Shown here: one piece after another, positions 27,105-36,800 of the stretch
Layout of the letters: every line of letters begins with the position of its first letter
Position numbering within the stretch: the stretch's first letter is position 1
Assembly: GCF_016428595.1 (NCBI RefSeq)
Contig: NZ_JAELVQ010000001.1
Span: 248,001-312,000, forward strand
DNA: 64,000 nucleotides
DNA from: Snuella sedimenti
GTDB taxonomy: Bacteria > Bacteroidota > Bacteroidia > Flavobacteriales > Flavobacteriaceae
Direction: 5' to 3'
Program-made: the position numbers and the translations under genes
The notes under the pieces: model-generated
The model's database searches: none
Seen by the model: only the letters and a program-made list of their open reading frames with translations
Told to the model about the DNA's origin: nothing

Positions 27105-29388
27105 CTGCAATAATGTTTATCTTTTGATTTGCCTGTGTTTGAATAATAATTATACCATCCTCTAGTGTATAGGTTGCATCAAGAATAAAGTTTCGATCTC
27201 CAAATGGATTCTTTAGTTTCAAGACACCTCCTTTTTCTGCGTGTATTGAAACTTGCACGACTTCCCCCGCTTCCTTTTTGCCCGAAACAAGGAAAGCACC
27301 TTCTGCTCTTAAGGTATCAAAACTTACGTCTGCCCAATCATCTGGGATTGCCGGAAATACTTGGACAATTCCTGTATGGCTTTGAACAAGCATCTCTTGA
27401 ACAGCTGCTGCAAATGCAAAGTTCCCCTCTAGCGTAAACGGACGATATTTAAACTTAGAATACCCTTTGTTGTACTGCTCGCCGTTAACATGAAACGAAT
27501 TAGGTAGACAAAAGTTTTCTGCAAATATTCTTAGGGTTTTGGCCGCTGCTTCGCCATCATACATACGCGCCTGAATGTTTGCTAGCCAACTAAAAGAATA
27601 TCCCGTCCACCAATCGGTTCCTAGCGTTTTTAAATTTTTAACCGAATTAATAATTATTTCCTGAGAGGCCTTTCCTTGCGACCAATCTATAGTGCCCAAC
27701 GGATGAATAGCCATTAGTTGTGAAAAATGACGATGTGACTCGCTACATGGAAATCCAGGAGCATACATAAGACCTGTTTCGGAATCTACTGCATATTCAG
27801 GCAACTTTAAAAGTATGGTTTTCCATCTTTTAGAATCTTTAACTTCTCCTAACTCCAAAGCTAATTCCGAAGCCTTTTCAAAAGTCCAGCGCATCAATGC
27901 CAAATCGTAATTTGTTATTTCATAAAACCATGCTTTAGCCTCATTATTAAATATTTCAGGACTGGAACTCAAAGGTAGCTTTAGCTTCCCATCAGCTCCT
28001 TCTTCTGATAATTCTTCAAGAAAAACTGCTACATCTTTAATCCAAGGGTACGCACGCTCTTTTAAAAACTCACGATCCATAGAATAACGCCAGTGCAAAT
28101 AAAAATGATGACTTAACCAAGCCGATGCTGTTGGGGTATATGCATACTGAGACCAGCCTCCCATGCCAATTCCATCTAGCGACGTTGTTCCTGGCACATT
28201 CATACCATTGGTTTCAAAAAAATCACGGGTAAATTTTTTAAACGTCCCTCTATACCGCCATAACCAATTAAGAAATCCTTCTTCTAAATCTAAATGATTA
28301 CCGCTATAGGCAGGCCAATAACTTAACTGTGTATTCAAGTCATGATGGTAATCCCCTTTCCAAGGAGGTATAGTTCCATTGTCGGCTGTCCAAACAGCTT
28401 GCAATGATATGGGTGGAGCATCTTTACGGGCTGCCGACCCAAATTTATACTGCTCTAAATACCACTGCTTCTCTATTATAGGATCGGGAACATTAACCTT
28501 TGATTTTTCCCAAAAGGTCTTCCACCATGCCTTATGTGTTACAAATTGCTTTTTATAGCCTTCATTCATATTCCCCTTTACAATGGCTATTGCTCCCGCT
28601 TTCTTTTCCCATTTTGGATATTCCGAAGTTATAGACCAACACCCTTCCAAACCATTGTTGATATACTTCCATTCTACATAAACATGATATTTAAAACCGC
28701 CCCAACCTTCTTGTATATAGTATTGGCTATTGGGTGTTTTGGTAACATTCCCTTGTGTATAACCTAAAGTAATAAGGTCTTGTGTATTTAGTGAATTTGC
28801 TTCTTTGTTTAAATCTCCTTTGTCATAATTTGGTGGAGATATTACTGGACTAAAGTTCGCATCTACACCTTCAAAACGAAACCAACCCACATTTTTTGCT
28901 CCATTTACGAAAGTTGTTAGTTCTGTATTGTTTTTCCACTTTACTTTACAAACAGCATCTAAAATAGAAAGCCTAACATGCTCTACTTCTCCTAACTGCG
29001 CTATATTAAACTCTAAAGCCGCTCCAGGAATTTTAGTAGGGGCTGGATTATCGTCATATATTCTGTCAAGCTTATTAATAACCTCATGAAATGTCCCTTT
29101 CTTTCTTTGCTCTACAATCCAACTATACTTCCATTCCTCTTTATTCTTAATATCCATAGGTCTTAGATCCCACAAGTCGGCTCTATCTAAAGAAAATCTA
29201 AGTTTATCCTCTTTCTGCCAAACCAAAGCACCTATCATTCCATTTCCTAAAGGAATTCCCTCATCCCAACTTTTAGCTAAGGTTGTTGATACCAAATCGT
29301 GTTTATTGAAAGTTATTTGAACATCCGTGTTGGGTTTGGAACATGATACCAATAGACCTATAGTAAATACAACTAATCTTTGTTTCAC
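27094..29388 (-). CDS. GH95 family alpha-L-fucosidase / alpha-L-galactosidase lipoprotein
   Basis: A 764-residue protein starting with GTG, which is the last triplet of a 151-bp repeat. It has a lipoprotein signal with lipid cysteine Cys16 (LLVSC). An N-terminal beta-sandwich (SWDEGIPLGNGMIGALVW is typical of GH95) is followed by an (alpha/alpha)6 barrel with WKGDYHHDLNTQLSYWP, a motif position that carries catalytic Asn/Asp residues in GH95, and SSSPEIF with a candidate acid Glu. The C-terminal beta-domain contains HTGIVQVFPAIPDDW. GH95 enzymes remove terminal alpha-1,2-L-fucose or L-galactose by inversion. With GH29 upstream this points to a fucose- or L-galactose-bearing glycan. Confidence 0.85.
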   Translation of the reverse strand: MKQRLVVFTIGLLVSCSKPNTDVQITFNKHDLVSTTLAKSWDEGIPLGNGMIGALVWQKEDKLRFSLDRADLWDLRPMDIKNKEEWKYSWIVEQRKKGTFHEVINKLDRIYDDNPAPTKIPGAALEFNIAQLGEVEHVRLSILDAVCKVKWKNNTELTTFVNGAKNVGWFRFEGVDANFSPVISPPNYDKGDLNKEANSLNTQDLITLGYTQGNVTKTPNSQYYIQEGWGGFKYHVYVEWKYINNGLEGCWSITSEYPKWEKKAGAIAIVKGNMNEGYKKQFVTHKAWWKTFWEKSKVNVPDPIIEKQWYLEQYKFGSAARKDAPPISLQAVWTADNGTIPPWKGDYHHDLNTQLSYWPAYSGNHLDLEEGFLNWLWRYRGTFKKFTRDFFETNGMNVPGTTSLDGIGMGGWSQYAYTPTASAWLSHHFYLHWRYSMDREFLKERAYPWIKDVAVFLEELSEEGADGKLKLPLSSSPEIFNNEAKAWFYEITNYDLALMRWTFEKASELALELGEVKDSKRWKTILLKLPEYAVDSETGLMYAPGFPCSESHRHFSQLMAIHPLGTIDWSQGKASQEIIINSVKNLKTLGTDWWTGYSFSWLANIQARMYDGEAAAKTLRIFAENFCLPNSFHVNGEQYNKGYSKFKYRPFTLEGNFAFAAAVQEMLVQSHTGIVQVFPAIPDDWADVSFDTLRAEGAFLVSGKKEAGEVVQVSIHAEKGGVLKLKNPFGDRNFILDATYTLEDGIIIIQTQANQKINIIADEV

Positions 29389-29536
29389 ACGTTTAAATTT
29401 TAGTAATTAATTTATTTTATTGTAATTATAAAATTAAGAACGCGTGCAACCACTCCTTACACTCGTTCTCTCATTAAAAATTTTAAACATTTCCTTTTGT
29501 GAAGTAATTTTTAAAATTTCTTAATGCTCGTTTCAT
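29386..29536 (-). repeat. Leader-type repeat family 2, copy A (ends at the GH95 start codon)
   Basis: 151 bp, 4 differences from copy B (31585-31735), and the inverted relative of copy C (62980-63131). Read on the minus strand it opens with ATG and a 17-codon frame MKRALRNFKNYFTKGNV. Then comes a hairpin (AGAACGAGTG / GCACGCGTTCT arms), and it ends TTACTAAAATTTAAACGTGTG, whose last GTG is the GH95 start. A near copy of the same end sequence (TTACTAAAACTTAAACGA) also precedes the small ATG. Confidence 0.8.
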
Positions 29537-29924
29537 TCGTTTAAGTTTTAGTAATTATATAATATTAAACCAATCATTTTATCATTTCAAAAATGATCCA
29601 TCCCTCAAAATAACTATTAATCGGCTTTACCCTATACAACTATTATTGCAATGAGTATTACTGTATTTGCTTTAAACAGTAATATCTCTATGACAAGCCT
29701 ACGCTTTATATCATTTTTACTTTAAATTCACACATATAAAAAAGGCTTATCCTTAATCTGTTCAAACGTTGTAACAAAAATAATAAAATAAGCATAAAAA
29801 CCTAACAACTTACATGCTATAAATCTTTTACATAGACAATACAAGCCTAATTACTACCTCTAAAACGTGATTGAAAACAATATTTACAGCAGTTTGACGA
29901 AGCCCAAGTAGATCTGCTGAGAAT
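29389..29924. other. 536-bp gap between GH29 and GH95 genes
   Basis: The GH95-proximal 148 bp is repeat family 2 copy A. The rest is AT-rich with one hairpin, ATTACTGT / ACAGTAAT (29657-29683). No protein-coding frame of note. Confidence 0.5.
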
Positions 29925-31391
29925 TTATTCTATATTAAATAATTTAACTTCTGTTAAGGTCGGACAAGCCAAAGCACCTTTTATATTGACCCGAATTTTA
30001 TTAGATGTAACAGAATTAAAACGAACTATTTTCTTATAGCCTACGGTCGATGCGCTTGCTATCTCGCTCCAACCTTCCCCATCTGGAATTTCAACTGAAA
30101 AATCGTTGATACGTTGTCCTAAACGAATGTACTCCTGGAGTATGATGCAATTAAATGTTTCTTCTCCTTTTAATTCAAAATCAATAGTTGCTGTTGTTGT
30201 TGCATCTTCAGCAGCCCAATAGGTTTTATTTGATCCATCTAAAAGGTTATTCGTACTAAAATCACTCCCTCTGTTATTACTTGAATGCACCTTAGCTCCT
30301 TGTAGCAAATTATTAGCAAAGGCTCTATCCAAATAATTTTTAAATTCCATTAAACGCAAAGAGTCAATCGGATGTATTTGACCTCTTCGGTCTGGCGGAA
30401 CGTTTAAATTTAACGAAGCGCCATTACCTACAGAATGGAAGTATATCTCCAGTAAATCATCCAAGCTCTTTACTTTTTCATCTTCATGGGCATGGTAAAA
30501 CCATCCTGGCCGTATGGAAACATCTACCTCGGCAGGCATCCAATACTCTCCATTCATCGTCCCAGTTTCACCAATCCAATATTGAGTAGTTCCAGCCGAT
30601 GCCTTTAAAAATCCTTTGTTCGGCAACGGTGTATACGTAGCCCAACTGGAATCTTTTGCATGCCCATGTTCGTTGCCGACCCAACGAATATCTGGTCCTG
30701 CATCACTAAACATTATTGCATTAGGCTGCAGGGCCCTTACTATATCTATATTCTTATCCCAACCATAATAGCTGGTTCTATCGATCTTACGCGTCTCATT
30801 AGCACCGCCATAATAACCATCACCTCCGTTGGCACCATCAAACCAAACCTCAAAAACATCACCATAATTAGTAAGCAGCTCTTCTAGCTGATTGCGATAG
30901 TATGCAACGTACTTTTCGTTACCGTATTCTGAATGGTTACGATCCCAAGGAGAAAGGTATACCCCAAACTTTACCCCAAACTTTTTACAAGCCTCAGAAA
31001 TTTCACGAACCACATCACCTTTACCATTTTTCCAAGGTGAATTTTTCACTGAATGCTCAGTATAAGACGAAGGCCACAAACAAAACCCATCATGATGCTT
31101 AGCTGTGATTATAGCGCCTTTAAAACCTGCTTTCGCTAAAGTGCCTATAATTTGATCTGCGTCAAAATTACTAGGATTAAAAATTTCGGGGCTTTCATCT
31201 CCAAACCCCCATTCCAGATCGGTAAACGTATTTGTTGTAAAGTGTAGAAAAGCGTAGGTTTCCAATTCATGCCAAGCTAATTGTCTTTCAGAAGGCAAGG
31301 CGCCATAAGGTTTTGGTTGAGTTCCCTTATTTTCGCATCCGAAAAATAATGTTATTATTACTATTAATAAGCTAATGTATCGATTTCCCAT
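29925..31391 (-). CDS. GH29 alpha-L-fucosidase lipoprotein with C-terminal discoidin-like domain
   Basis: A 488-residue protein with lipid cysteine Cys19 (FFGC). The GH29 barrel (about 30-350) shows AKHHDGFCLWPS at 97-108, the strand VFEVWFDGANG with the expected nucleophile Asp185, and NLNVPPDRRGQI at the barrel end. Residues about 355-488 look like an F5/8 type C-like beta-domain (DFSTNNLLDGSNKTYWAAED). It hydrolyses terminal alpha-L-fucose with retention; the length and C-terminal domain fit the GH29-B group acting on alpha-1,3/1,4 links, which is inference. It is the first gene of the minus-strand hydrolase cassette, 357 bp downstream of the ECF sigma gene. Confidence 0.93.
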   Translation of the reverse strand: MGNRYISLLIVIITLFFGCENKGTQPKPYGALPSERQLAWHELETYAFLHFTTNTFTDLEWGFGDESPEIFNPSNFDADQIIGTLAKAGFKGAIITAKHHDGFCLWPSSYTEHSVKNSPWKNGKGDVVREISEACKKFGVKFGVYLSPWDRNHSEYGNEKYVAYYRNQLEELLTNYGDVFEVWFDGANGGDGYYGGANETRKIDRTSYYGWDKNIDIVRALQPNAIMFSDAGPDIRWVGNEHGHAKDSSWATYTPLPNKGFLKASAGTTQYWIGETGTMNGEYWMPAEVDVSIRPGWFYHAHEDEKVKSLDDLLEIYFHSVGNGASLNLNVPPDRRGQIHPIDSLRLMEFKNYLDRAFANNLLQGAKVHSSNNRGSDFSTNNLLDGSNKTYWAAEDATTTATIDFELKGEETFNCIILQEYIRLGQRINDFSVEIPDGEGWSEIASASTVGYKKIVRFNSVTSNKIRVNIKGALACPTLTEVKLFNIE

Positions 31392-31748
31392 AATATTTAG
31401 GTTTGGTAAAGATGAAAGTTTAATGTTTTACTCAACTTGCTTCTCCTTATTTAAGTACAAGCCTAAACTTTTTGACAACTCCTAAAATAACACTATAAGA
31501 AGATAATAACCTACACTTAAAATTGCGTGAATTGATACTGTTTTTGCCTTAAGTAAAACAACTTATAATCCATTAATAAATTTTCACACGTTTAAATTTT
31601 AGTAATTAATTTATTTCATTGTAATTATAAAATTAAGAACGTGTGCAACCACTCCTTACACTCGTTCTCTCATTAAAACTTTTAAACATTTCCTTTTGTG
31701 AAGTAATTTTTAAAATTTCTTAATGTTCGTTTCATCTTTTGAGTTTTA
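31392..31748. other. 357-bp gap between the PUL 2 sigma gene and GH29
   Basis: Holds repeat family 2 copy B (31585-31735), which begins 13 bp beyond the sigma stop codon, and then about 190 bp of untranslated leader for GH29 without visible structure. Confidence 0.5.
31585..31735 (-). repeat. Leader-type repeat family 2, copy B
   Basis: 97 percent identical to copy A over the same 151 bp. Its mini-ORF reads MKRTLRNFKNYFTKGNV. Here the terminal GTG leads into a frame that stops after four codons, so this copy lies in the GH29 leader without supplying a start codon. Confidence 0.8.
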
Positions 31749-32339
31749 CTAAGAAGTAATTCTTATTCCAAAAAGCAAGAACAGCACACTGTGGGTCTTT
31801 TTCGTTATTCTTTTTCTTATAATAGAATATGCTTTTGTAATGTGCGCTTCAACGGTCTTTAATGAAACATTTAAATACTCAGCTATTTCAATATTCGTCA
31901 AACCTTCTTTTTTACTTAAAAGGAATGTTTGTTTACATTTAGAGGGTAGCCCCTCAATTTCCTTATTAATTAAACTCATTTTCTTTTCAAAGAGCTCCTG
32001 ATTGAAATCATTAACTTCCTCGGTTATAGCTTCAACATAAACTTTTTCTAAAACCGAAATAGATTGATTTCTATGGTACTGGTTTATAAACTCATTATAA
32101 ACCGATTTATACAGAAATCCCTTAATAGAAAAATCTGCCTTAAGATTATCCCTAAACTCCCAAGTTCTTAAAAACACATTCTGTATAATATCCTGTGTCA
32201 TAGCCTGATCGTTTGTTAAACTTAAAGCATAAACAAACAGTTTTTTATGATAGGTATGTATTAAAAATGAATAAGCATTTTCCCGACCATTTTTTAGGTC
32301 TTTTACTAATTCAGCATTGTCTTGATAAATTTTATACAT
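31749..32339 (-). CDS. ECF RNA polymerase sigma-70 factor (PUL 2)
   Basis: A 196-residue protein with region 2 (about 25-95, QAMTQDIIQNVFLRTWEF) and region 4 (about 135-185, LPSKCKQTFLLSKKEGLTNIEIAEYLNVS, then KTVEAHITKAYSIIRKRI as the recognition helix area). It is transcribed away from its FecR partner (start at 32530). It lies between the SusCD genes and the hydrolase cassette, well placed to switch both on. It is only distantly similar to the PUL 1 sigma factor, so the two loci should sense different signals. Confidence 0.93.
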   Translation of the reverse strand: MYKIYQDNAELVKDLKNGRENAYSFLIHTYHKKLFVYALSLTNDQAMTQDIIQNVFLRTWEFRDNLKADFSIKGFLYKSVYNEFINQYHRNQSISVLEKVYVEAITEEVNDFNQELFEKKMSLINKEIEGLPSKCKQTFLLSKKEGLTNIEIAEYLNVSLKTVEAHITKAYSIIRKRITKKTHSVLFLLFGIRITS

Positions 32340-32366
32340 AAGCTTATTGAAGTAAATAAATGCTAA

Positions 32367-32423
32367 ACACTGAAGTGGTTAAATTTTTTAGCCAATTTGT
32401 AAAAGTTTAAATCACTTCAGTGT
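32367..32423. repeat. Structured repeat family 1, short derivative (copy 3)
   Basis: Perfect 11-bp inverted ends ACACTGAAGTG / CACTTCAGTGT enclose TTTTTTAGCCAATTTGTAAAAG, which is identical to the right end of copy 1. The 16-nt core of the full copies is absent, as if lost by internal deletion. It lies in the sigma/fecR divergent promoter region. Confidence 0.6.
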
Positions 32424-32529
32424 GTAAAAAAGCCAAAAAAATGATAATACGCAAAAAAAATAACAAAAAAAGTTAGGGTTTTACGAATTCGCATTGTAAT
32501 TAATATAAAAGAAGAAAGGATAAGGCGTA

Positions 32530-33687
32530 ATGATTCCACAAGAAATTGAAAATTTAATTGTAAAGTATATAAACAAATCAGCCAATGCAAAAGATTTGGA
32601 CAAACTCATTGAATGGATTAAAACTGACAATAACAAAGCGCAATTCAAAGAATTCGCAAAAGATCATTACGCAATAACATTCAGTATGCAGGATCCAGAT
32701 GCTAAACACCTAAAAGAATTTCTTTTCAAAGAGATTAGAAAAGACAAATCAAGAACGTATAAAAAGAAATTACGTTCCATATTTAAATATGCTGCAGTGG
32801 CCATTATCTTTTTAAGTATTGGTTATTTCTACCAGAAAGGCATTCTAGTAGACTCATCAAACAGCATTCCAGATCCTGAAAATAAAATTACCTTACAATT
32901 AGAAGATGGCACCTTAAAAACGATTGATGAGAATGAATCTGCCCAAATTTTTAGTACCAATGGGAGCATGGTAGGCATACAAAAAGGGAAACAACTAGCA
33001 TATGTAAACGACTCTAAAATAGAAAAATTAACCTATAACACACTTACCGTTCCCTATGGCAGAAGGTTTAATGTTATTCTGTCTGATGGCACACATATTT
33101 ATTTGAATGCAGGTTCTTCGTTAAAGTATCCTGTGAGATTTATTAAAGGTTCTAATCGTCAGGTTTTTTTAAACGGTGAAGCGTACTTTAATGTAACTAA
33201 AGATTCTAAGCAACCTTTCATTGTTAACTCTAATGAATTAAACATAAGGGTTCTTGGGACTCAATTTAATGTATCTTCTTATCCAGAAGATGGCAATATA
33301 AACACCGTTTTGGTAGAAGGTTCTGTAAGTCTATACAATAAGAATGAAACATATTCACCTTCCACTTCCTCTTTACTAGAGCCCAGATATATGGCCGCTT
33401 GGAACAAAAACAACAAACAACTCCATATTACCAAAACAGATATCGCACAACACATTGCCTGGATTGAAGGCAGACTTATTCTTAATGAAGTTAGATTTAA
33501 TGATATATTAAAAAAATTAGAGCGACAATACGATGTGACATTTGTAAATAATCACAAGGCACTCGAAGACAGATATTTTACCGCCAGATTTGATATTGAA
33601 GATATATTTCAAGTCATGAAAAGTCTGAGTGAAGCCGCTTCTTTCACATATAAAATAGAAGAGAAAGAAATAATTATTAACCCTTAA
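32530..33687 (+). CDS. FecR-type anti-sigma factor (PUL 2)
   Basis: A 385-residue membrane protein with a cytoplasmic N-terminus (about 1-80), one membrane helix (about 86-102, YAAVAIIFLSIGYFYQ), a FecR domain (about 175-275, LNAGSSLKYPVRFIKG, VLGTQFNVSSYPED), and a DUF4974-like C-terminal domain (about 315-385, EVRFNDILKKLERQYDV). It would hold the divergently encoded ECF sigma factor until SusC signals through its STN domain. It is followed after 190 bp by susC. Confidence 0.94.
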   Translation: MIPQEIENLIVKYINKSANAKDLDKLIEWIKTDNNKAQFKEFAKDHYAITFSMQDPDAKHLKEFLFKEIRKDKSRTYKKKLRSIFKYAAVAIIFLSIGYFYQKGILVDSSNSIPDPENKITLQLEDGTLKTIDENESAQIFSTNGSMVGIQKGKQLAYVNDSKIEKLTYNTLTVPYGRRFNVILSDGTHIYLNAGSSLKYPVRFIKGSNRQVFLNGEAYFNVTKDSKQPFIVNSNELNIRVLGTQFNVSSYPEDGNINTVLVEGSVSLYNKNETYSPSTSSLLEPRYMAAWNKNNKQLHITKTDIAQHIAWIEGRLILNEVRFNDILKKLERQYDVTFVNNHKALEDRYFTARFDIEDIFQVMKSLSEAASFTYKIEEKEIIINP

Positions 33688-33789
33688 ACACAAAATTATA
33701 TGATTAAAAACTGACTTAAACTTAAAGATCAAAGCAATTAATCATTTTATGTTCGTAAAACATATACAATTATGTTTTACAATAACCAC

Positions 33790-33825
33790 AAAAAAATCGG
33801 AAAATGCTGCAACATCCTCCGATTT
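33790..33825 (-). terminator. Antisense intrinsic terminator in the susC leader (PUL 2)
   Basis: On the minus strand, opposite to susC, AATCGGAGGATG pairs with CATTTTCCGATT (10 of 12) and runs into seven T. It stands 53 bp upstream of the susC start, as the PUL 1 hairpin stands 46 bp upstream. No minus-strand gene precedes it. Confidence 0.6.
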
Positions 33826-33877
33826 CATAAAATGATCTAAAAAATGTCTAATCACTTAATTAAATCGAAACAAAAGT

Positions 33878-36800
33878 ATGAAAAAATTCATTAAAGGGAT
33901 TGGTATACCCAACAACAAGACAATCCCCAATTTTAGTTTAAAAATGAAACTAACCTCTCTGTTACTAGTACTTTCGTTATTTCAAATTTATGCTAACGAT
34001 TCTTTTAGTCAGAATACTAAAGTGTCATTAGATTTGGATAACGTAACTATTTTAAATGTTTTAAACGAAATTGAACAGAAAACAGACTACAAATTCTTGT
34101 ATGAGAAGAATGTCTTTTACCCTAATAAAGTTGTGAGTTTGTCTGTAAAGAAAAAGAAGCTTTCTAATGTACTGGATAAACTATTTCAAGATTTTAATGT
34201 TTCTTTTGTTTACCTGGATAAACAAATAATAATTAAACCAAACAGTTTAGAGAGCACGTCGATAACCAAAGGCAATTCCCTTAATTATCAACAAATAGAA
34301 GTAAGCGGAACCATAACCGACACTAACGGTGTTCCTCTACCTGGTGCCAATATTATCGTAAAAGGGACCGCAAATGGTACCTCATCCAATTTCGATGGTC
34401 AGTACACCATTCGGGTTTCCAATGCCAATGCTGTTTTATTATTCTCTTTTGTAGGCTATGATACCCAAGAAATCCCATTGAATGGCAAAACTGTTATTGA
34501 TGTAGCTTTGGAACAAAACCAGGAAACGCTAAATGAAGTAGTAATTACTACGGCATTGGGTATTAAAAGACAGAAAAAATCGATAGGTTATGCGGTTCAA
34601 AAAATCGAAGCAGAAGAAGTCACAATAGCAGCTCCAGTAGATGTTGCACAAGGGTTGCAAGGTAAGATTGCAGGTTTGAATATTAATACCTCTAACGGTA
34701 TAGGAAACGCTTCTTCGCGCATAGTAATTAGGGGTAACAATAGCTTATTTGGCAGAAACCAGCCTTTAATCGTTGTTGATGGCGCCATTGTCGAAAATAC
34801 GGAACTAGAACAAGGCAATGTAGGCAATAACCAAGATGGCTATAGAGATTGGGGTAACTATTTGAGTTATTTAGACATGAGTACAGTAGAAGACATTAAC
34901 GTGTTAAAGGGACCTAGTGCCGCTGCTCTCTATGGAGCTCGGGGAGCCAATGGTGTTATTCTAATTACCTCGAAGAAAGGCTCTAAAAGAGAAGGTGTCG
35001 GGATAAAATATAATGTCTCTAGCGTCATTTCAGACGTTTATCGATTTACGGATGTTCAAAATGAGTTTGGTGGCGGCTTTAGAGCTGGGTTATTTACAGC
35101 CAATCCTCAATTACCTAAAACAGCTACAGGAGAAAACTTTCCTGCCATTTTATACCCACAAGCCTGGAGTCGTAACCCTTACCCGGGAGCATCAGGAATC
35201 GACTCGTTTCACGGCACGGTACCTGGAGGCTATAACACCTGGGATATTTTTAGTTGGTTTGGAGCAGGCTCTTCATGGGGACCAAGACTAGATGGCACCC
35301 AGGCCTTATGGTGGGATGGCGAAACAAGATCTTATTCCCCGCAGCCCAACAACCGAGAGTACATGTTTAAGCAAGGTCTGGAAACAACCCATAATTTATC
35401 GTTTTCATCGGCTAGTGATTTTGGTAGCATTAGAGTTGGGTATGTACACAAAGAAGGGGATGCTATTGTAGAAAACACAAATTATAAGAGTAATAGTTTC
35501 TCACTAGGGTCCCATGTCAATATTTCTGAGGTATTAAGTGCAGATATCAACGCTGCCTATAACCAAAATTTCAGATTAAACACTCCGGAAATTGGAACTA
35601 ATAATTCTTGGACCAAGTTTAATATTTATGGTATGTCGAGAGAATATAAAGGTCTTGAAAAAGACTTGTATTATGGAGAAGATTTATATGATGGTTACAG
35701 AGTAGATTTTGGAGGAGCCTATCCCCATGCCGAGTATAGTAGAAATTTATTCTGGGATCTTTATGAAAACAATGACCGCTTATGGAGGGATCAGTTCTTA
35801 TCTACAATAAAAGTAAATGCTGAAATTACCCCCTGGTTAAATGCTTTTGTAAGAACATCGGCAGATTTATTAGGAACAAGATTCGAAGAAACAAACAACA
35901 CACTAAATTCCAATGGATTGAATGGCGGGTCTTTTAGAAAAACAGTAAGCAAATCCAGAACCTACAATACAGATATCATGGCTACCCTTCATAAAGATGA
36001 TTTCTTAACGGATGGATTTAATGCCAGTCTTACTTTAGGGTACAACAACTATTCAACCAATTCATCAGGAGTGAAAGGGGAAAACCTAGGACCTTTTAAA
36101 GTACCTAATGTATATTCACTTTCAAATTGGACCAATAGAAATAATACCAGAATAAGTGAGACGAGATATGATCTTAAATCATTTTCATATCTAGGATTTT
36201 TAAACCTATCCTACAAAGATTATTTGTTTCTAGAAGTAACGGGAAGACAAGATTATACGTCTACCTTACCAAAAAATGATAATTCTACCTTTTACCCATC
36301 GGCAAGTACGTCGTTTGTATTTACCGAAGCATTGGATCTAGGAAACTTTGAAAACACGCTCAACTATGGCGCTTTACGATTTGCATTAGGGAAAAGTGCC
36401 AATGCTGCGGATCCTTACCAATTGGACAATACCTATACTACCAGTGCTTATGGCAATGTAACAACTATTTCACGACCTGATGTTATTCCACCTCAGGAAT
36501 TAACCTTTCAAACATCGGTTTCAAAAGAGGTTGGTTTGGCTTTAGGCTTATTTAATAATAGAATCAATTTTGATGTAACGTATTACGACATTAAATCGGA
36601 AAATCAAATTATTACATCGGCTATTTCTTTAGCTTCCGGAGCAGGCAAGGTGACTATTAACTCTGGAGAACTTACCAACAAAGGATTTGAGTTTATAGTT
36701 AATGCCAAAGTAATCAAAAACGAAAATTTTTCTTGGGATGTGTCATTAAACGGATCTAAAAACACCAACAAAGTGGTAGCATTAGGAGAAGGTGTTGAAG

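Noticed and set aside
29890-29910. AGCAGATCTACTT found both here (reverse complement) and near 44427
   Set aside because: The surrounding sequences do not align, and a single 13-mer with a palindromic core can occur twice by chance.
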